From: Bradyrhizobium manausense | GTDB lineage: Bacteria > Pseudomonadota > Alphaproteobacteria > Rhizobiales > Xanthobacteraceae | Assembly (NCBI RefSeq): GCF_018129685.1 | Contig: NZ_JAFCLG010000001.1 | Span: forward strand, 806,001 to 870,000 | DNA: 64,000 nucleotides | Direction of reading: 5' to 3' | In this document: in pieces, positions 34,245 through 42,148 of the stretch | Position numbering within the stretch: the stretch's first letter is position 1 | Layout: the number at the start of each line of letters is the position of its first letter | The notes under the pieces: model-generated | Told to the model about the DNA's origin: nothing | Databases searched by the model: none | Seen by the model: the letters and a program-made list of their open reading frames with translations, nothing else | Made by a program: the position numbers and the translations under genes

Positions 34245-35066
34245 CTAGAAGCACAGCGTGGTGACGAGCTTGCCCTGCTTGTCCTTGATCGCATAGGGGC
34301 AGCGCAGCCGCTCCAGCGCCTTCTTGGCGTCCTCGTCGCCGAGCGCTGCGGCGCGCTCGTAATAGGCCTTTGCGGCGTCCTTGTCCCTCGCGCCGCCGCG
34401 GCCTTCCTGCGCGAAGGCACCCATCCGCTCCAGCGCGCCGGGATGGTTTTGTGCCGCCGCCTTCTCGAACAGCGCGCGGGCTGCGACATCGTCCTTCTCG
34501 CCGCCATTGCCGTTCGAGAGCATCAGGCCGAGCTGGTACTGCGCCTCCGCATTGGTCTCCGCGGCCTTGCCGAGCAGCGCGCGCGCCTGCGCCGGATCGG
34601 CAGGCATCCCGCCGCCGGCGCTGCCGAGCGCGGCGAGGTTGGAGACACCGCGGGGGTTGCCGGCCTGCGCCGCCTTCTCGAACAGCTTTCGCGCCTGCGC
34701 TTCATCTTTCGCGACACCGGAGCCGGTGCCATAGGCGACGCCGAGTTCGACCATCGCCGCGCTCGAGCCCTTGTCCGCGGCCTTGCGCCAGGCGGCGAGC
34801 GCCTCCGCCGTCTGCCGGTTGGCCGCATAGGCGCGGCCGAGCGCATACATCGCGCGGCGCGACGATGCGCCCGCCTGCTTGCAGAACTTGATGGCGGTCG
34901 CGACGTCGGAGGGGGCGATGTCGGGCACGCCCTTCACGTCGGCCGGCTTGTCGGGGTCGCTTGGATCGGCGGCGACACGGTCGCACAGGACGAGGTCGGC
35001 CGATTGCGCATGCGCGGCGACGGGCGCTGCAAGAGCGATCAGAGCTACGAGGACATGAACGCGCAT
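34245..35066 (-). CDS. Secreted Sel1-like repeat protein
   Basis: About 273 residues. A signal peptide (VHVLVALIALAAPVAAHAQ) leads a body of about five Sel1-type repeats of 36 residues. Examples are AMVELGVAYGTGSGVAKDEA, AQYQLGLMLSNGNGGEKDDV and ALERMGAFAQEGRGGARDKD. Sel1 repeats are helical scaffolds for protein contacts. Cys residues near the start (LVLCDRVA, IKFCKQAG) and at the end (LRCPYA, TTLCF) suggest disulphides. The start at 35066 gives the signal peptide; an in-frame TTG at 35102 overlaps the upstream gene. Confidence 0.9.
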   Translation of the reverse strand: MRVHVLVALIALAAPVAAHAQSADLVLCDRVAADPSDPDKPADVKGVPDIAPSDVATAIKFCKQAGASSRRAMYALGRAYAANRQTAEALAAWRKAADKGSSAAMVELGVAYGTGSGVAKDEAQARKLFEKAAQAGNPRGVSNLAALGSAGGGMPADPAQARALLGKAAETNAEAQYQLGLMLSNGNGGEKDDVAARALFEKAAAQNHPGALERMGAFAQEGRGGARDKDAAKAYYERAAALGDEDAKKALERLRCPYAIKDKQGKLVTTLCF

Positions 35067-35098
35067 GGCCGCCAAATTGCATCCCCTCAGAGGGGTTT

Positions 35099-35782
35099 TC
35101 AAGGCTCGAGTCCGGACTGGCGCAGCACCGGCACGACCTCGGGTGATGCCAGATAGCGCAGCAGCCGGTCAGCGGCGCCAGCCTGCTTCGCCTCCACCAT
35201 GCGGCCTGCGGAGAACACCGCGGGCGTCTGCAAATCGAGCGGGACCGGGCCGATCACCTCGATGCCTTCGACCTGCTTGAGCTCGCTGATCTGCTGCACG
35301 GCCAGATCGGCCTCGCCGCTGACGAGCCGTTCCGCGGTAAAGCCCTGCTCGACGATCGTGGCCCTGGCGTTGATGTCATCTGCGATGCCCATGCGCACGA
35401 TCAGTTGGGCGAAGTACACGCCGCTCGCGCCGAGCCGCGAATAGGCGACGGACCGCGCCGCGCGCAGCGCTGTGCGCAGCGCGGCTTCGCTCGAGATATC
35501 GGGATGCGGCCGCCCCGCCCGGACGGCAAGGCCGACATAGGAGCGCGCGAGGTCCGCGGCGCTGTCCGCGATCACGCGGCCCTCGGCGATCATCTCGCCC
35601 AGCCCTTCGCGCGTGAGGATGACGAGATCAGCGGCCTCGCCGGCGCGCAGGCGCTTCAGCAGCGCCAGCGTCGGTGCGAAGTCGGCATCGACGTGGATGC
35701 CGCTTGCCGTTTCGAACGCGGCGGACAGGCTGCGCATCGCCCCCATCAGGCCGAGCGTCGAGAGCATGCGAACTTTGTCCAT
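35099..35782 (-). CDS. Molybdate-type ABC substrate-binding protein lacking a signal peptide
   Basis: A 227-residue type II periplasmic-binding fold of the ModA-like group. Examples are LSTLGLMGAMRSLSAAFE, LLKRLRAGEAADLVILTREG and SRLGASGVYFAQLIVRMG, with VSGEADLAVQQISELKQVEG. The usual export signal is missing: the frame starts within the first beta strand. It may therefore work in the cytoplasm, or the true start is lost. No modB/modC is adjacent. It lies between the Sel1 gene and a GrlR-like gene on the same strand. Confidence 0.82.
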   Translation of the reverse strand: MDKVRMLSTLGLMGAMRSLSAAFETASGIHVDADFAPTLALLKRLRAGEAADLVILTREGLGEMIAEGRVIADSAADLARSYVGLAVRAGRPHPDISSEAALRTALRAARSVAYSRLGASGVYFAQLIVRMGIADDINARATIVEQGFTAERLVSGEADLAVQQISELKQVEGIEVIGPVPLDLQTPAVFSAGRMVEAKQAGAADRLLRYLASPEVVPVLRQSGLEP

Positions 35783-35800
35783 GGCCGATTTCCCGGGTGA

Positions 35801-36529
35801 TCAGGCGCGATGCATCAGCTTGAGCGCGGCGGTCAGGCGCAGGCTGCGCTTGCCGGCCAGCGCCGTTGCTTCGAGCACCGCCTGATCGCCGTCATAGGTG
35901 CCGGAGAAGCCGATGCCGACCTCGTGGCCGCCAAAGATCGGATCGTCCTTGGCCGGCGTGTGCTCCTGGTTGAGGATCTGCCCCTTCCAGCGGCCGTTCG
36001 CGGCGGTGTAGCTGCCGAGATAATAGAACGCGGCATCGCCGCCGAGGATGCGCCCCTGGTTGAGCAGCATGACGCCGGTGAGGCCGCCATCGAGGCCATC
36101 GAGCATGCGCAGGTGAATCGAATAGAGGCCGTCGGGAATTCCGGCCTCGCCGACGCCACCGGCAATCGGCACCTCGTCCTCGGTGATCGGCGTCATCACC
36201 GACTGGAAGGGAACGCCTGGCAGCTCTTTCAGCTCGCCCTTGAAACGGTAGAGATCGCCATCCGCCCAGCCCTTCGCGATCAAGGTCGCATCATCGGTGC
36301 CGGCCATGGCGCGGTAGTTCGGATCGGGGTTGTGGCGCACGGTCTTGATGACGATGTCGACGCCGCCTTCGGTCTTCTCGTAGGTGCCGATATGGGCGAA
36401 CGCCGAATTGCCGCCGAGCATCTTGCCATTGCCGGCATGCATCACGCTTCGGCCGACCGCGTCGCCGAGCTGAAACCGCACCTTGTAGAAGCCTTCAAAC
36501 ACCAGCCGTGTCCCCGGCCCCGCACGCAT
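35801..36529 (-). CDS. GrlR-like protein with two tandem domains
   Basis: A 242-residue protein made of two homologous domains. Domain 1 (about 8-120) starts EGFYKVRFQLGDAVGRSVMH and has KMLGGNSAFAHIGTYEK. Domain 2 (about 125-240) starts DGLYSIHLRMLDGLDGGLTG and has RILGGDAAFYYLGSYTA and GFSGTYDGDQAVLEATALAG. The GLYxIxF plus GGDxxFxxxGSY pattern is that of GrlR-type proteins; GrlR itself restrains type III secretion in enteric pathogens. No secretion genes are here. A single-domain relative lies at 40.9 kb. Confidence 0.75.
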   Translation of the reverse strand: MRAGPGTRLVFEGFYKVRFQLGDAVGRSVMHAGNGKMLGGNSAFAHIGTYEKTEGGVDIVIKTVRHNPDPNYRAMAGTDDATLIAKGWADGDLYRFKGELKELPGVPFQSVMTPITEDEVPIAGGVGEAGIPDGLYSIHLRMLDGLDGGLTGVMLLNQGRILGGDAAFYYLGSYTAANGRWKGQILNQEHTPAKDDPIFGGHEVGIGFSGTYDGDQAVLEATALAGKRSLRLTAALKLMHRA

Positions 36530-36625
36530 CCTGAGGATACTCTATCCCGGTTTGGGCCGGGATGGACAGGCTCCACGCCGGCTTGGCCGCCAGACCCACC
36601 ACCAGCGCTGTCATCGGAACGCAAA

Positions 36626-36657
36626 AATCCGCCGGAGCTTTTCAGCTCCGGCGGATT
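36626..36657 (-). terminator. Rho-independent terminator of glnII
   Basis: The stem AATCCGCCGGAGCT pairs with AGCTCCGGCGGATT around a TTTC loop. On the minus strand it is followed by TTTTTGC. It lies 43 bases after the glnII stop. Confidence 0.9.
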
Positions 36658-36699
36658 GAAAGCCAACCCGGGCCAGCCCCTGCCCCGGGCCGGGAGGAT

Positions 36700-37734
36700 T
36701 TAGGCGACCGCCTTCTTCTCGGTCGGCACCGAGGCGATCGTCTTCAGGATCTGCGAAGCGATCTGGTATGGGTCGCCCTGCGAGTTCGGACGGCGGTCTT
36801 CCAGATAGCCCTTGTAGCCGTTGTTGACGAAGGAGTGCGGAACGCGGATCGAGGCACCACGATCAGCCACGCCGTAGCTGAACTTGTTCCACGGCGCGGT
36901 CTCGTGCTTGCCGGTCAGACGCTTGTCGTTGTCCGGGCCGTAGACGGCGATGTGGTCCATCAGGTTCTTGTCGAAGGCAGCCATCAGCGCCTCGAAATAC
37001 TCCTTGCCGCCGACGTTGCGCATGTACTCGGTGGAGAAGTTGGCGTGCATGCCCGAACCGTTCCAGTCGGTGTCGCCGAGCGGCTTGCAGTGGAACTCGA
37101 TGTCGACGCCGTACTTCTCGGTCAGTCGCAGCATCAGGTAGCGGGCCATCCACATTTCGTCAGCGGCCTTCTTGGAGCCCTTGCCGAAGATCTGGAATTC
37201 CCACTGGCCCTTGGCGACTTCCGCGTTGATGCCTTCGTGGTTGATGCCGGCCGCGAGGCAGAGGTCGAGATGCTCTTCAACCATCTTGCGGGCGATGTCG
37301 CCGACGTTCGAATAGCCGACGCCGGTGTAGTACGGGCCCTGCGGCGCCGGATAACCGGAGGCCGGGAAGCCGAGCGGGCGACCGTCCTTGTAGAAGAAGT
37401 ATTCCTGCTCGAAGCCGAACCAGGCGCCGGGGTCGTCAAGGATCGTGGCGCGCTTGTTGGAGGGGTGCGGGGTCTTGCCATCAGGCATCATGACTTCGCA
37501 CATCACCAGCACGCCGTTGGTGCGGGCGCCGTCCGGGAACACCGCGACCGGCTTCAGCACGCAATCCGAGCTGTGGCCTTCGGCCTGCTGGGTGGAGGAG
37601 CCGTCGAAGCCCCAGAGCGGAAGCTGCTCGAGCGTCGGGAACGACGCGAATTCCTTGATCTGAGTTTTGCCGCGCAAGTTCGGAGTCGGCGTATATCCGT
37701 CGAGCCAAATGTACTCGAGCTTGTACTTGGTCAT
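36700..37734 (-). CDS. glnII: Type II glutamine synthetase (GSII)
   Basis: A 344-residue ATP-dependent glutamate-ammonia ligase of the eukaryote-like GSII group. It opens MTKYKLEYIWLDGYTPTPNL, and the beta-grasp and catalytic parts include LWGFDGSSTQQAEGHSSD, GFEQEYFFYKDG, INHEGINAEVAKGQWEFQI and KYGVDIEFHCKPLGDTDWNG. The short length and lack of the adenylylation Tyr loop fit GSII rather than GlnA. The start MTKYKLEY has GAGAGG upstream. A -24/-12 promoter lies about 83 bases before the start, in line with nitrogen control. A terminator follows; it is transcribed alone. Confidence 0.97.
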   Translation of the reverse strand: MTKYKLEYIWLDGYTPTPNLRGKTQIKEFASFPTLEQLPLWGFDGSSTQQAEGHSSDCVLKPVAVFPDGARTNGVLVMCEVMMPDGKTPHPSNKRATILDDPGAWFGFEQEYFFYKDGRPLGFPASGYPAPQGPYYTGVGYSNVGDIARKMVEEHLDLCLAAGINHEGINAEVAKGQWEFQIFGKGSKKAADEMWMARYLMLRLTEKYGVDIEFHCKPLGDTDWNGSGMHANFSTEYMRNVGGKEYFEALMAAFDKNLMDHIAVYGPDNDKRLTGKHETAPWNKFSYGVADRGASIRVPHSFVNNGYKGYLEDRRPNSQGDPYQIASQILKTIASVPTEKKAVA

Positions 37735-37816
37735 TGAGCCTCTCTGTAGATGATGCGAAAGGTGGGGTTGAGAGCCCCGCACGTTTGTACCCGGCCATCA
37801 TCGGCCGACTGCTTAC

Positions 37817-37833
37817 AAGCATTTTGCGTGCCA
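37817..37833 (-). promoter_or_regulatory. Sigma-54 promoter of glnII
   Basis: On the minus strand, TGGCACGCAAAATGCTT fits TGGCACG-N4-TTGC with one change; the GG and GC pairs are spaced correctly. It lies about 83 bases upstream of the start codon. GSII genes of rhizobia are known to use sigma-54. Confidence 0.8.
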
Positions 37834-38267
37834 AAAGGCCGCAGCGCGGCAGGTTTTCCACCGCCGGCAATCGCCGCCCTCGGACAGAAATCGCCCACAA
37901 CGGCGTGCGTCATAGCGGCGCACCTTTCCGTGAAGCTGCACTGCAAAATCCTGCGGAAAACGCCCGTTTCCGGAGCAGGCGACCCACTGCCGGACGCTGC
38001 CGATCAAACGCGCATCAACGTCCGGTAACTTTCGTAAAGCCGACGTCTTTGCCTCGCAACCTTTGGAATGGCCTACGCGTTAGCCACCAGCACCGTGCCT
38101 TCCGGGGTGCAGACCGCCGTCTGCCCAAGAATTGAGCGGAAACTGATTTCCTTTTCAGCACTTTGCTTTTGGGAGTGCGAGGCCGATATGGGGATTCCAG
38201 TAACCACATCAGAACGAGTCGGGCGCACCATGGAGGCCAAAGGCGCTTCGACCCAGGAGCAACCGCA
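37834..38267. other. Divergent region between glnII and the DUF2735 gene
   Basis: No gene is seen in this part of the 533-base gap. GTGCG...CGCAC at 37905-37923 is a 5-bp inverted repeat 72 bases upstream of the -24 box; it is a weak candidate for an activator site and not a clean NtrC consensus. AGGAG at about 38257 serves the DUF2735 start. Confidence 0.45.
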
Positions 38268-38471
38268 ATGATGAACAATGGACTGAGTCACGGATCTGCG
38301 AAGATCTACCAATTCCCTGTCGGGGGCCGTGCGGCTCTCGCGGGGCGCCGCTATGGCGATACTGGCCTTCCTGCCGATCGCGTTTCGCTTCCTGCGAACG
38401 CAACGATCTGCAGCGACAGCTGGTACCACCAGGACGCGGTCGACGAAGCAAAGCCCAAATGGGAACGCTAA
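38268..38471 (+). CDS. DUF2735 family protein
   Basis: A 67-residue protein opening MMNNGLSHGSAKIYQFPVGG with a SDSWYHQDAVDEAKP segment near the end. The SAKIYQFP motif and the WYH-A-EA end are the DUF2735 pattern found in Rhizobiales beside glutamine synthetase genes. Function is unknown; synteny suggests a link to nitrogen metabolism. The start has AGGAG 7 bases upstream. It is divergent from glnII and ends before a strong bidirectional terminator. Confidence 0.88.
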   Translation: MMNNGLSHGSAKIYQFPVGGRAALAGRRYGDTGLPADRVSLPANATICSDSWYHQDAVDEAKPKWER

Positions 38472-38526
38472 TGCCAGTGCCTGGTTTAAGACCGTCGCGC
38501 TCGTTCAAGCGCTCAGCGGAAGTTTG

Positions 38527-38562
38527 AAAAAGGGTCGAAACAACGAAGTTTCGACCCTTTTT
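38527..38562. terminator. Bidirectional terminator
   Basis: A perfect 15-bp stem (AAAAAGGGTCGAAAC and its complement) around a 6-base loop, with A-run and T-run on opposite sides, lies between the convergent DUF2735 and MliC genes. Confidence 0.92.
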
Positions 38563-38580
38563 GATTCCGGACGCCGTCCG

Positions 38581-38892
38581 TCAGATCACCGAGCAGGCCG
38601 TAACCGGCCGCTTCAGATGCTTGACCGTGACGTCTCCCGTCTTGTCGATCCGCAGCGTGATCCCCGCCGCCGAATAGCGCGCGCCCGAGACCGTCAGTCG
38701 CTTGGCCAGCGTGATTGGCTCGCCGTCGATCTGCAGGAAGGCGCGATTGTCGTAGTCATAAAACGCTACGATAAACTGCGTACCATCGACGCAGCGGTAG
38801 CTCCGAAACGTCTGCGCGTCGGCGTGCCGCGCGCCGGAAATTCCAGCCGACAGCATGATGATTCCCAAAAGAATGGCCTTGTGCCGGTCCAT
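38581..38892 (-). CDS. MliC-like lysozyme-inhibitor family protein
   Basis: A 103-residue exported protein. A signal peptide ending HADAQ is followed by a beta-barrel-like domain: YRCVDGTQFIVAFYDYDNRA, then GEPITLAKRLTVSGARYSAA and a terminal Cys (RPVTACSVI) for a disulphide with the first Cys. The Cys-DGT and SGARY motifs are those of MliC/PliC inhibitors of C-type lysozymes. There is no lipobox, so it is likely periplasmic and soluble. It is convergent with DUF2735 and divergent from the phosphatase gene. Confidence 0.85.
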   Translation of the reverse strand: MDRHKAILLGIIMLSAGISGARHADAQTFRSYRCVDGTQFIVAFYDYDNRAFLQIDGEPITLAKRLTVSGARYSAAGITLRIDKTGDVTVKHLKRPVTACSVI

Positions 38893-38940
38893 GATCGCCC
38901 CCTGTAATGGTCCGTCGGCAACATAACAAAAGCAGCTCCA

Positions 38941-39684
38941 ATGTCAGACTCCCCTGCCCGTCACCTCGCCCTGCAAGGCGCCAGCAATTTTCGTGACCTT
39001 GGCGGCTACGCCACAAGGGACGGCCGCACCACGCGATGGCGCCACATCTTCCGCTCCAATCATCTCGGCCAGCTTACCGCTGATGACATCGAGATCGTCC
39101 GTGCACTCGGCGTCAAGAGCGCGTTCGACTTCCGTGGGCTGGAGGAGCGTACGGCCGGCGTTTGCGTCGTGAATGAGATCACCGTGCATTCGCTGCCGAT
39201 CGAACCGACGGTGGTGGCTTCGTTGCGCGCCGAACTCGCCAGGGGCGCGCTCACTGGAGCGGTCGCGACCGAGCTGATGCGCGAGTCCTATCGCAACTAT
39301 GTCCGCCACAACACGCACAGCTTCCGCATGTTATTCGGCCATCTGCTGGAGGACCGCGCCCCGCTCGTGATCCACTGTACTGCCGGCAAGGACCGCACCG
39401 GCTTTGCCAGCGCACTGATCCTGCACGCGCTCGGCGTTCCCGATGACGTCATTGCAGAGGATTATTTGCTGACCAATCGCCACTACAAGCGCGACGTGTC
39501 GAGCGTCTCCGATCTGCCCGCCGACGCTCTCGACGCCATCGGCTCGGTCAACGCCTCCTACCTCGATGCCGCTTTCGATGCCGTCAGCCGCGACTACGGC
39601 GATGTCGAAACTTACCTGCGGGACGGCCTCAAGCTTGGGGCAGCCGAACGAACCGCGCTGAAAGAGCGTTATCTTCAATCGTAG
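38941..39684 (+). CDS. Tyrosine/dual-specificity-like protein phosphatase
   Basis: A 247-residue protein. NFRDLGGYATRDGRTTRW near the start and the P-loop VIHCTAGKDRTGFASALIL (Cys and Arg of the CX5R motif) place it in the Tyr-phosphatase 3 family, close to MptpB/LptP-type lipid or dual-specificity phosphatases. RSNHLGQLTADD and the later SVNASYLDAAFDAV helix also fit. The substrate is unknown. The start is the first ATG, directly after a leader shared with the divergent MliC gene. It lies 20 bases upstream of an SDR gene and is probably co-transcribed with it. Confidence 0.92.
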   Translation: MSDSPARHLALQGASNFRDLGGYATRDGRTTRWRHIFRSNHLGQLTADDIEIVRALGVKSAFDFRGLEERTAGVCVVNEITVHSLPIEPTVVASLRAELARGALTGAVATELMRESYRNYVRHNTHSFRMLFGHLLEDRAPLVIHCTAGKDRTGFASALILHALGVPDDVIAEDYLLTNRHYKRDVSSVSDLPADALDAIGSVNASYLDAAFDAVSRDYGDVETYLRDGLKLGAAERTALKERYLQS

Positions 39685-39704
39685 GCGGCTGCGCCGGGAG
39701 ATCG

Positions 39705-40388
39705 ATGATGCAAGGCAAGGTTCTGATCGTGACCGGCGCGCTCGGCGCGCTTGGCAAGGTGGTTGCGGATATCGCGCTGTCACGCGGCGCGCGGGTTGCG
39801 GGTATCGATCACGCGCCCTCTCGACTGCCGGCGACAACCGAGCGCATCGAGATCGGCGGCGTCGACCTGTCCGACACGACGCAGGCAAAAGCGGCGATCG
39901 AGGCTGCCGCAAAGCATTTCGGCAGGCTGGACGCACTCATCAACATCGCTGGCGGCTTCGCCTTCGAGACCGTCGGCGACGGCGACCTCAAGACGTGGCA
40001 CCGCATGCATGCGCTCAACCTGCTGACGGCCCTCAACACCTCGCACGCGGCGCTGCCGCATCTCGCCGCCTCGAAGGCGGGGCGCATCGTCAATATCGGC
40101 GCCATGGGCGCGCTCCAGGCCAGCTCCGGCATGGGCCCCTATGCGGCATCGAAGGCGGGCGTGCATCGCCTCACCGAAGCGCTGGCCAACGAATGGAAGG
40201 GCAAGGTCACGGTGAACGCAGTGCTGCCCTCGATCATCGACACCGCGGCCAATCGTGCCGACATGCCGAATGCAGACTTCGCCAAATGGGTGACGCCGCA
40301 GGAACTCGCCGAGGTGATCCTGTTCCTCGTCAGCGACGCCGCGAGCGGCGTTACCGGAGCGCTGATTCCGGTCAGCGGACGGGTTTAA
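39705..40388 (+). CDS. SDR family protein lacking the catalytic Ser
   Basis: A 227-residue short-chain dehydrogenase/reductase. The nucleotide-binding motif is VTGALGALGKVVA, with NIAGGFAFE as the NAG motif. The active-site Tyr and Lys are in GPYAASKAGVHRL. At the usual Ser position 13 residues before the Tyr an Ala is found (NIGAMGAL). That change is seen in dihydropteridine-reductase-like SDRs and in non-catalytic members. The substrate is unknown. It follows the phosphatase gene by 20 bases. Confidence 0.9.
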   Translation: MMQGKVLIVTGALGALGKVVADIALSRGARVAGIDHAPSRLPATTERIEIGGVDLSDTTQAKAAIEAAAKHFGRLDALINIAGGFAFETVGDGDLKTWHRMHALNLLTALNTSHAALPHLAASKAGRIVNIGAMGALQASSGMGPYAASKAGVHRLTEALANEWKGKVTVNAVLPSIIDTAANRADMPNADFAKWVTPQELAEVILFLVSDAASGVTGALIPVSGRV

Positions 40389-40441
40389 AGTCATTTCCGC
40401 GCACCTTTTGCAACGTATACCGGGCTGCTATATTTGGGCCT

Positions 40442-40639
40442 ATGACAACGGAAGATATTGAGCGAGCGATCGCACAACTGGCGCCTGACGAATTGGCACG
40501 GTTTCGTGCTTGGTTTGAACAGTTTGACGCTGAACGCTTTGATCAGGCCTTGGAGCAAGACGCCCAGGCGGGAAAGCTCGACGCGTTTGCAGAGGAGGCG
40601 CTGAGCGCTTATCGCGCTGGCCGAACTCGCGACTTGTGA
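40442..40639 (+). CDS. Antitoxin-like small protein
   Basis: A 65-residue acidic protein: MTTEDIERAIAQLAPDELAR, then RFRAWFEQFDAERFDQALEQ and a basic C-terminal AYRAGRTRDL. It is the usual partner of RelE/ParE-like toxins of the kind encoded next, whose start overlaps this stop by four bases (GTGA-type overlap at 40636-40639). It should bind and neutralise the toxin. The DNA-binding role of such small proteins is not established. A leader sequence of about 50 bases separates it from the SDR stop. Confidence 0.8.
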   Translation: MTTEDIERAIAQLAPDELARFRAWFEQFDAERFDQALEQDAQAGKLDAFAEEALSAYRAGRTRDL

Positions 40640-40929
40640 AGCACACAGCGTCGCCGAGATTCTGGAAGGCTTATGAGGCTTTGCCCGTGCAAGTTCGACG
40701 GCTGGCCGATGCCAACTTCAAGCTCCTGAAGAGCGATGCCAATCATCCCTCGCTTCAGTTCAAACAAGTCGGAAGATATTGGTCCGCCAGAGTTGGACTT
40801 CGCTATCGTGCCCTGGCTGTCAAATCCGAGGATGCCTACGTGGTTCTGGATCGGCTCGCACGCAGACTACGACCGTCTCGTAGGTTGAAGGGCGTCAATC
40901 CGGCACCAGCAGCCGCAGATTGCCCTTGA
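40636..40929 (+). pseudogene. RelE/ParE-like toxin with C-terminal frameshift
   Basis: Residues 1-68 match the RelE/ParE-like toxin family: ASPRFWKAYEALPVQVRRLA, then LLKSDANHPSLQFKQVGRYW and SARVGLRYRALAVKSEDAY. After residue 68 the normal end is found in the next frame: starting at base 40841 it reads WFWIGSHADYDRLVG and stops at 40886-40888. In the annotated frame this is replaced by a basic 29-residue tail (VVLDRLARRLRPSRRLKG and on). The net change is +1 (or -2) at about 40839-40841. Loss of the last strand probably inactivates the toxin while the antitoxin stays intact. Confidence 0.82.
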
Positions 40930-41242
40930 AGCGGATGCTCTGCTTGCCGGCGAGCGCGATGCCTTCGCCGTAAGCGGTCTCGTCGGTGTAGGTGCCACTG
41001 AAGCCGATGGTCACGACCTTGCGGCCCCACACCGGGCGTTCATCGAATGTGGGCGAATGCTCCTCGTTGGTCAGTTCGCCCTTCCACTTGCCGTCGACGG
41101 ACGTGTAGCTGCCATAGGCGAAGAAAAAGGAATCCCCGCCGCGCATGGTGCCGTCGCGCAGCACCATGACGCCCTGATTGCCGCCCTGGACGCTATCGAG
41201 AAACTCGATCCGGATGTGATAAAGCCCGTTCCTGATCGTCAT
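40895..41242 (-). CDS. GrlR-like protein, single domain
   Basis: A 115-residue protein: NGLYHIRIEFLDSVQGGNQG, then MRGGDSFFFAYGSYTSVDGK, WKGELTNEEHSPTF and GFSGTYTDETAYGEGIALAG. It aligns along its length with the second domain of the protein at 35.8 kb, so the two are paralogues. Family members include GrlR, a negative regulator of type III secretion, but this gene has no such context. Its stop lies within the extended frame of the shifted toxin gene on the other strand, a 35-base convergent overlap that exists only because of that frameshift. Confidence 0.85.
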   Translation of the reverse strand: MTIRNGLYHIRIEFLDSVQGGNQGVMVLRDGTMRGGDSFFFAYGSYTSVDGKWKGELTNEEHSPTFDERPVWGRKVVTIGFSGTYTDETAYGEGIALAGKQSIRFKGNLRLLVPD

Positions 41243-41372
41243 GTTCGCGAGCGTCCACCGGTTCCCGCGCGTTGATATAGCTGGCTTCCCCGCATCCGGG
41301 CAAATGCCGATCAGCCCCTGGTCCGATCCGGGCTAGACTGGCCACAACTGATTCTCCGGCCGGAAGCTTGCC

Positions 41373-42053
41373 TTGGAAACCGCGCTCTATCTTCCCGTCA
41401 AACGATTCCTCGAAGGGCTCGGCTTCGACGTGAAGGGGGAGGTCCGCGGCTGCGATCTCGTGGGCCTCAGCGCCGGCGATCCTCCTGTCGTGGTGATCGG
41501 CGAGCTCAAGCTCGCCTTTAATCTCGAGCTGATCCTGCAGGCGGTCGATCGGGCACCGGCGGGTGACGAGATCTGGATCGCGGCGAAAATGTCGGCGCGC
41601 GGCAAGGGACGCGAGAGCGATGCGCGCTATCGCAATCTCTGTCGCCGCCTCGGCTTCGGCATGCTCGGGGTAACCGATAAAGGCGAGGTCGAGGTGCTGG
41701 TGAAGCCGCCGACGGCTGCTCCGCGCCGTGAGCCGAAGACGCGCTCGCGGCTCGTGGCTGAACATCAGCGCCGCCAGGGCGATCCCGTGCTCGGCGGCAG
41801 CACCCGCGCGCCCATCATGACGGCCTACCGGCAGCAGGCATTGGCCTGCGCGTCAGCACTTGCCGAGGGCCCGCGGCGCGTCCGCGACCTGCGGGAGCGC
41901 TGTCCCGATGCGGGCAAGATCTTGCTTAACAATGTGTATGGCTGGTTCGAGCGTGCCGACCGAGGCATCTACCGACTGACCCAGGCAGGGCATGCGGCGC
42001 TGAAACGCTGGCCACAACAATGTCTTGAGAAGGGCGCTGCGTCACCGTCATGA
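41373..42053 (+). CDS. DUF2161 family PD-(D/E)XK-like protein
   Basis: A 226-residue protein. The N-terminal domain has the PD-(D/E)XK nuclease-like core: GFDVKGEVRGCDLVGLSAGD, then VVVIGELKLAFNLELILQAV with the Asp, Glu and Lys in place. A C-terminal winged-helix-like region contains RVRDLRERCPDAGKILLNNV and GIYRLTQAGHAALKRW. By family knowledge DUF2161 is an uncharacterised nuclease-like group. No partner methylase lies nearby. The start is TTG at 41373 with GGAAG upstream. Confidence 0.88.
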   Translation: METALYLPVKRFLEGLGFDVKGEVRGCDLVGLSAGDPPVVVIGELKLAFNLELILQAVDRAPAGDEIWIAAKMSARGKGRESDARYRNLCRRLGFGMLGVTDKGEVEVLVKPPTAAPRREPKTRSRLVAEHQRRQGDPVLGGSTRAPIMTAYRQQALACASALAEGPRRVRDLRERCPDAGKILLNNVYGWFERADRGIYRLTQAGHAALKRWPQQCLEKGAASPS

Positions 42054-42148
42054 CACCCGACCGGTGCATAGCTGAGATGCCACACCGATTTGATATTGCA
42101 ATGCAACATGTAGGGCACTAGGTATCCCGGCATCAAGACGAGGCCGTT

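Noticed and set aside
33534..35156. Plus-strand frame of 540 codons across three minus-strand genes
   Set aside because: It runs antisense to a cytochrome c'-like gene, a Sel1 gene and their gap, each with clear motifs and signal peptides.
37905..37923. NtrC enhancer at the GTGCG/CGCAC repeat
   Set aside because: The arms and 9-base spacer do not match the TGCACC-N5-GGTGCA consensus well enough to annotate as NtrC; kept only as an unnamed inverted repeat.
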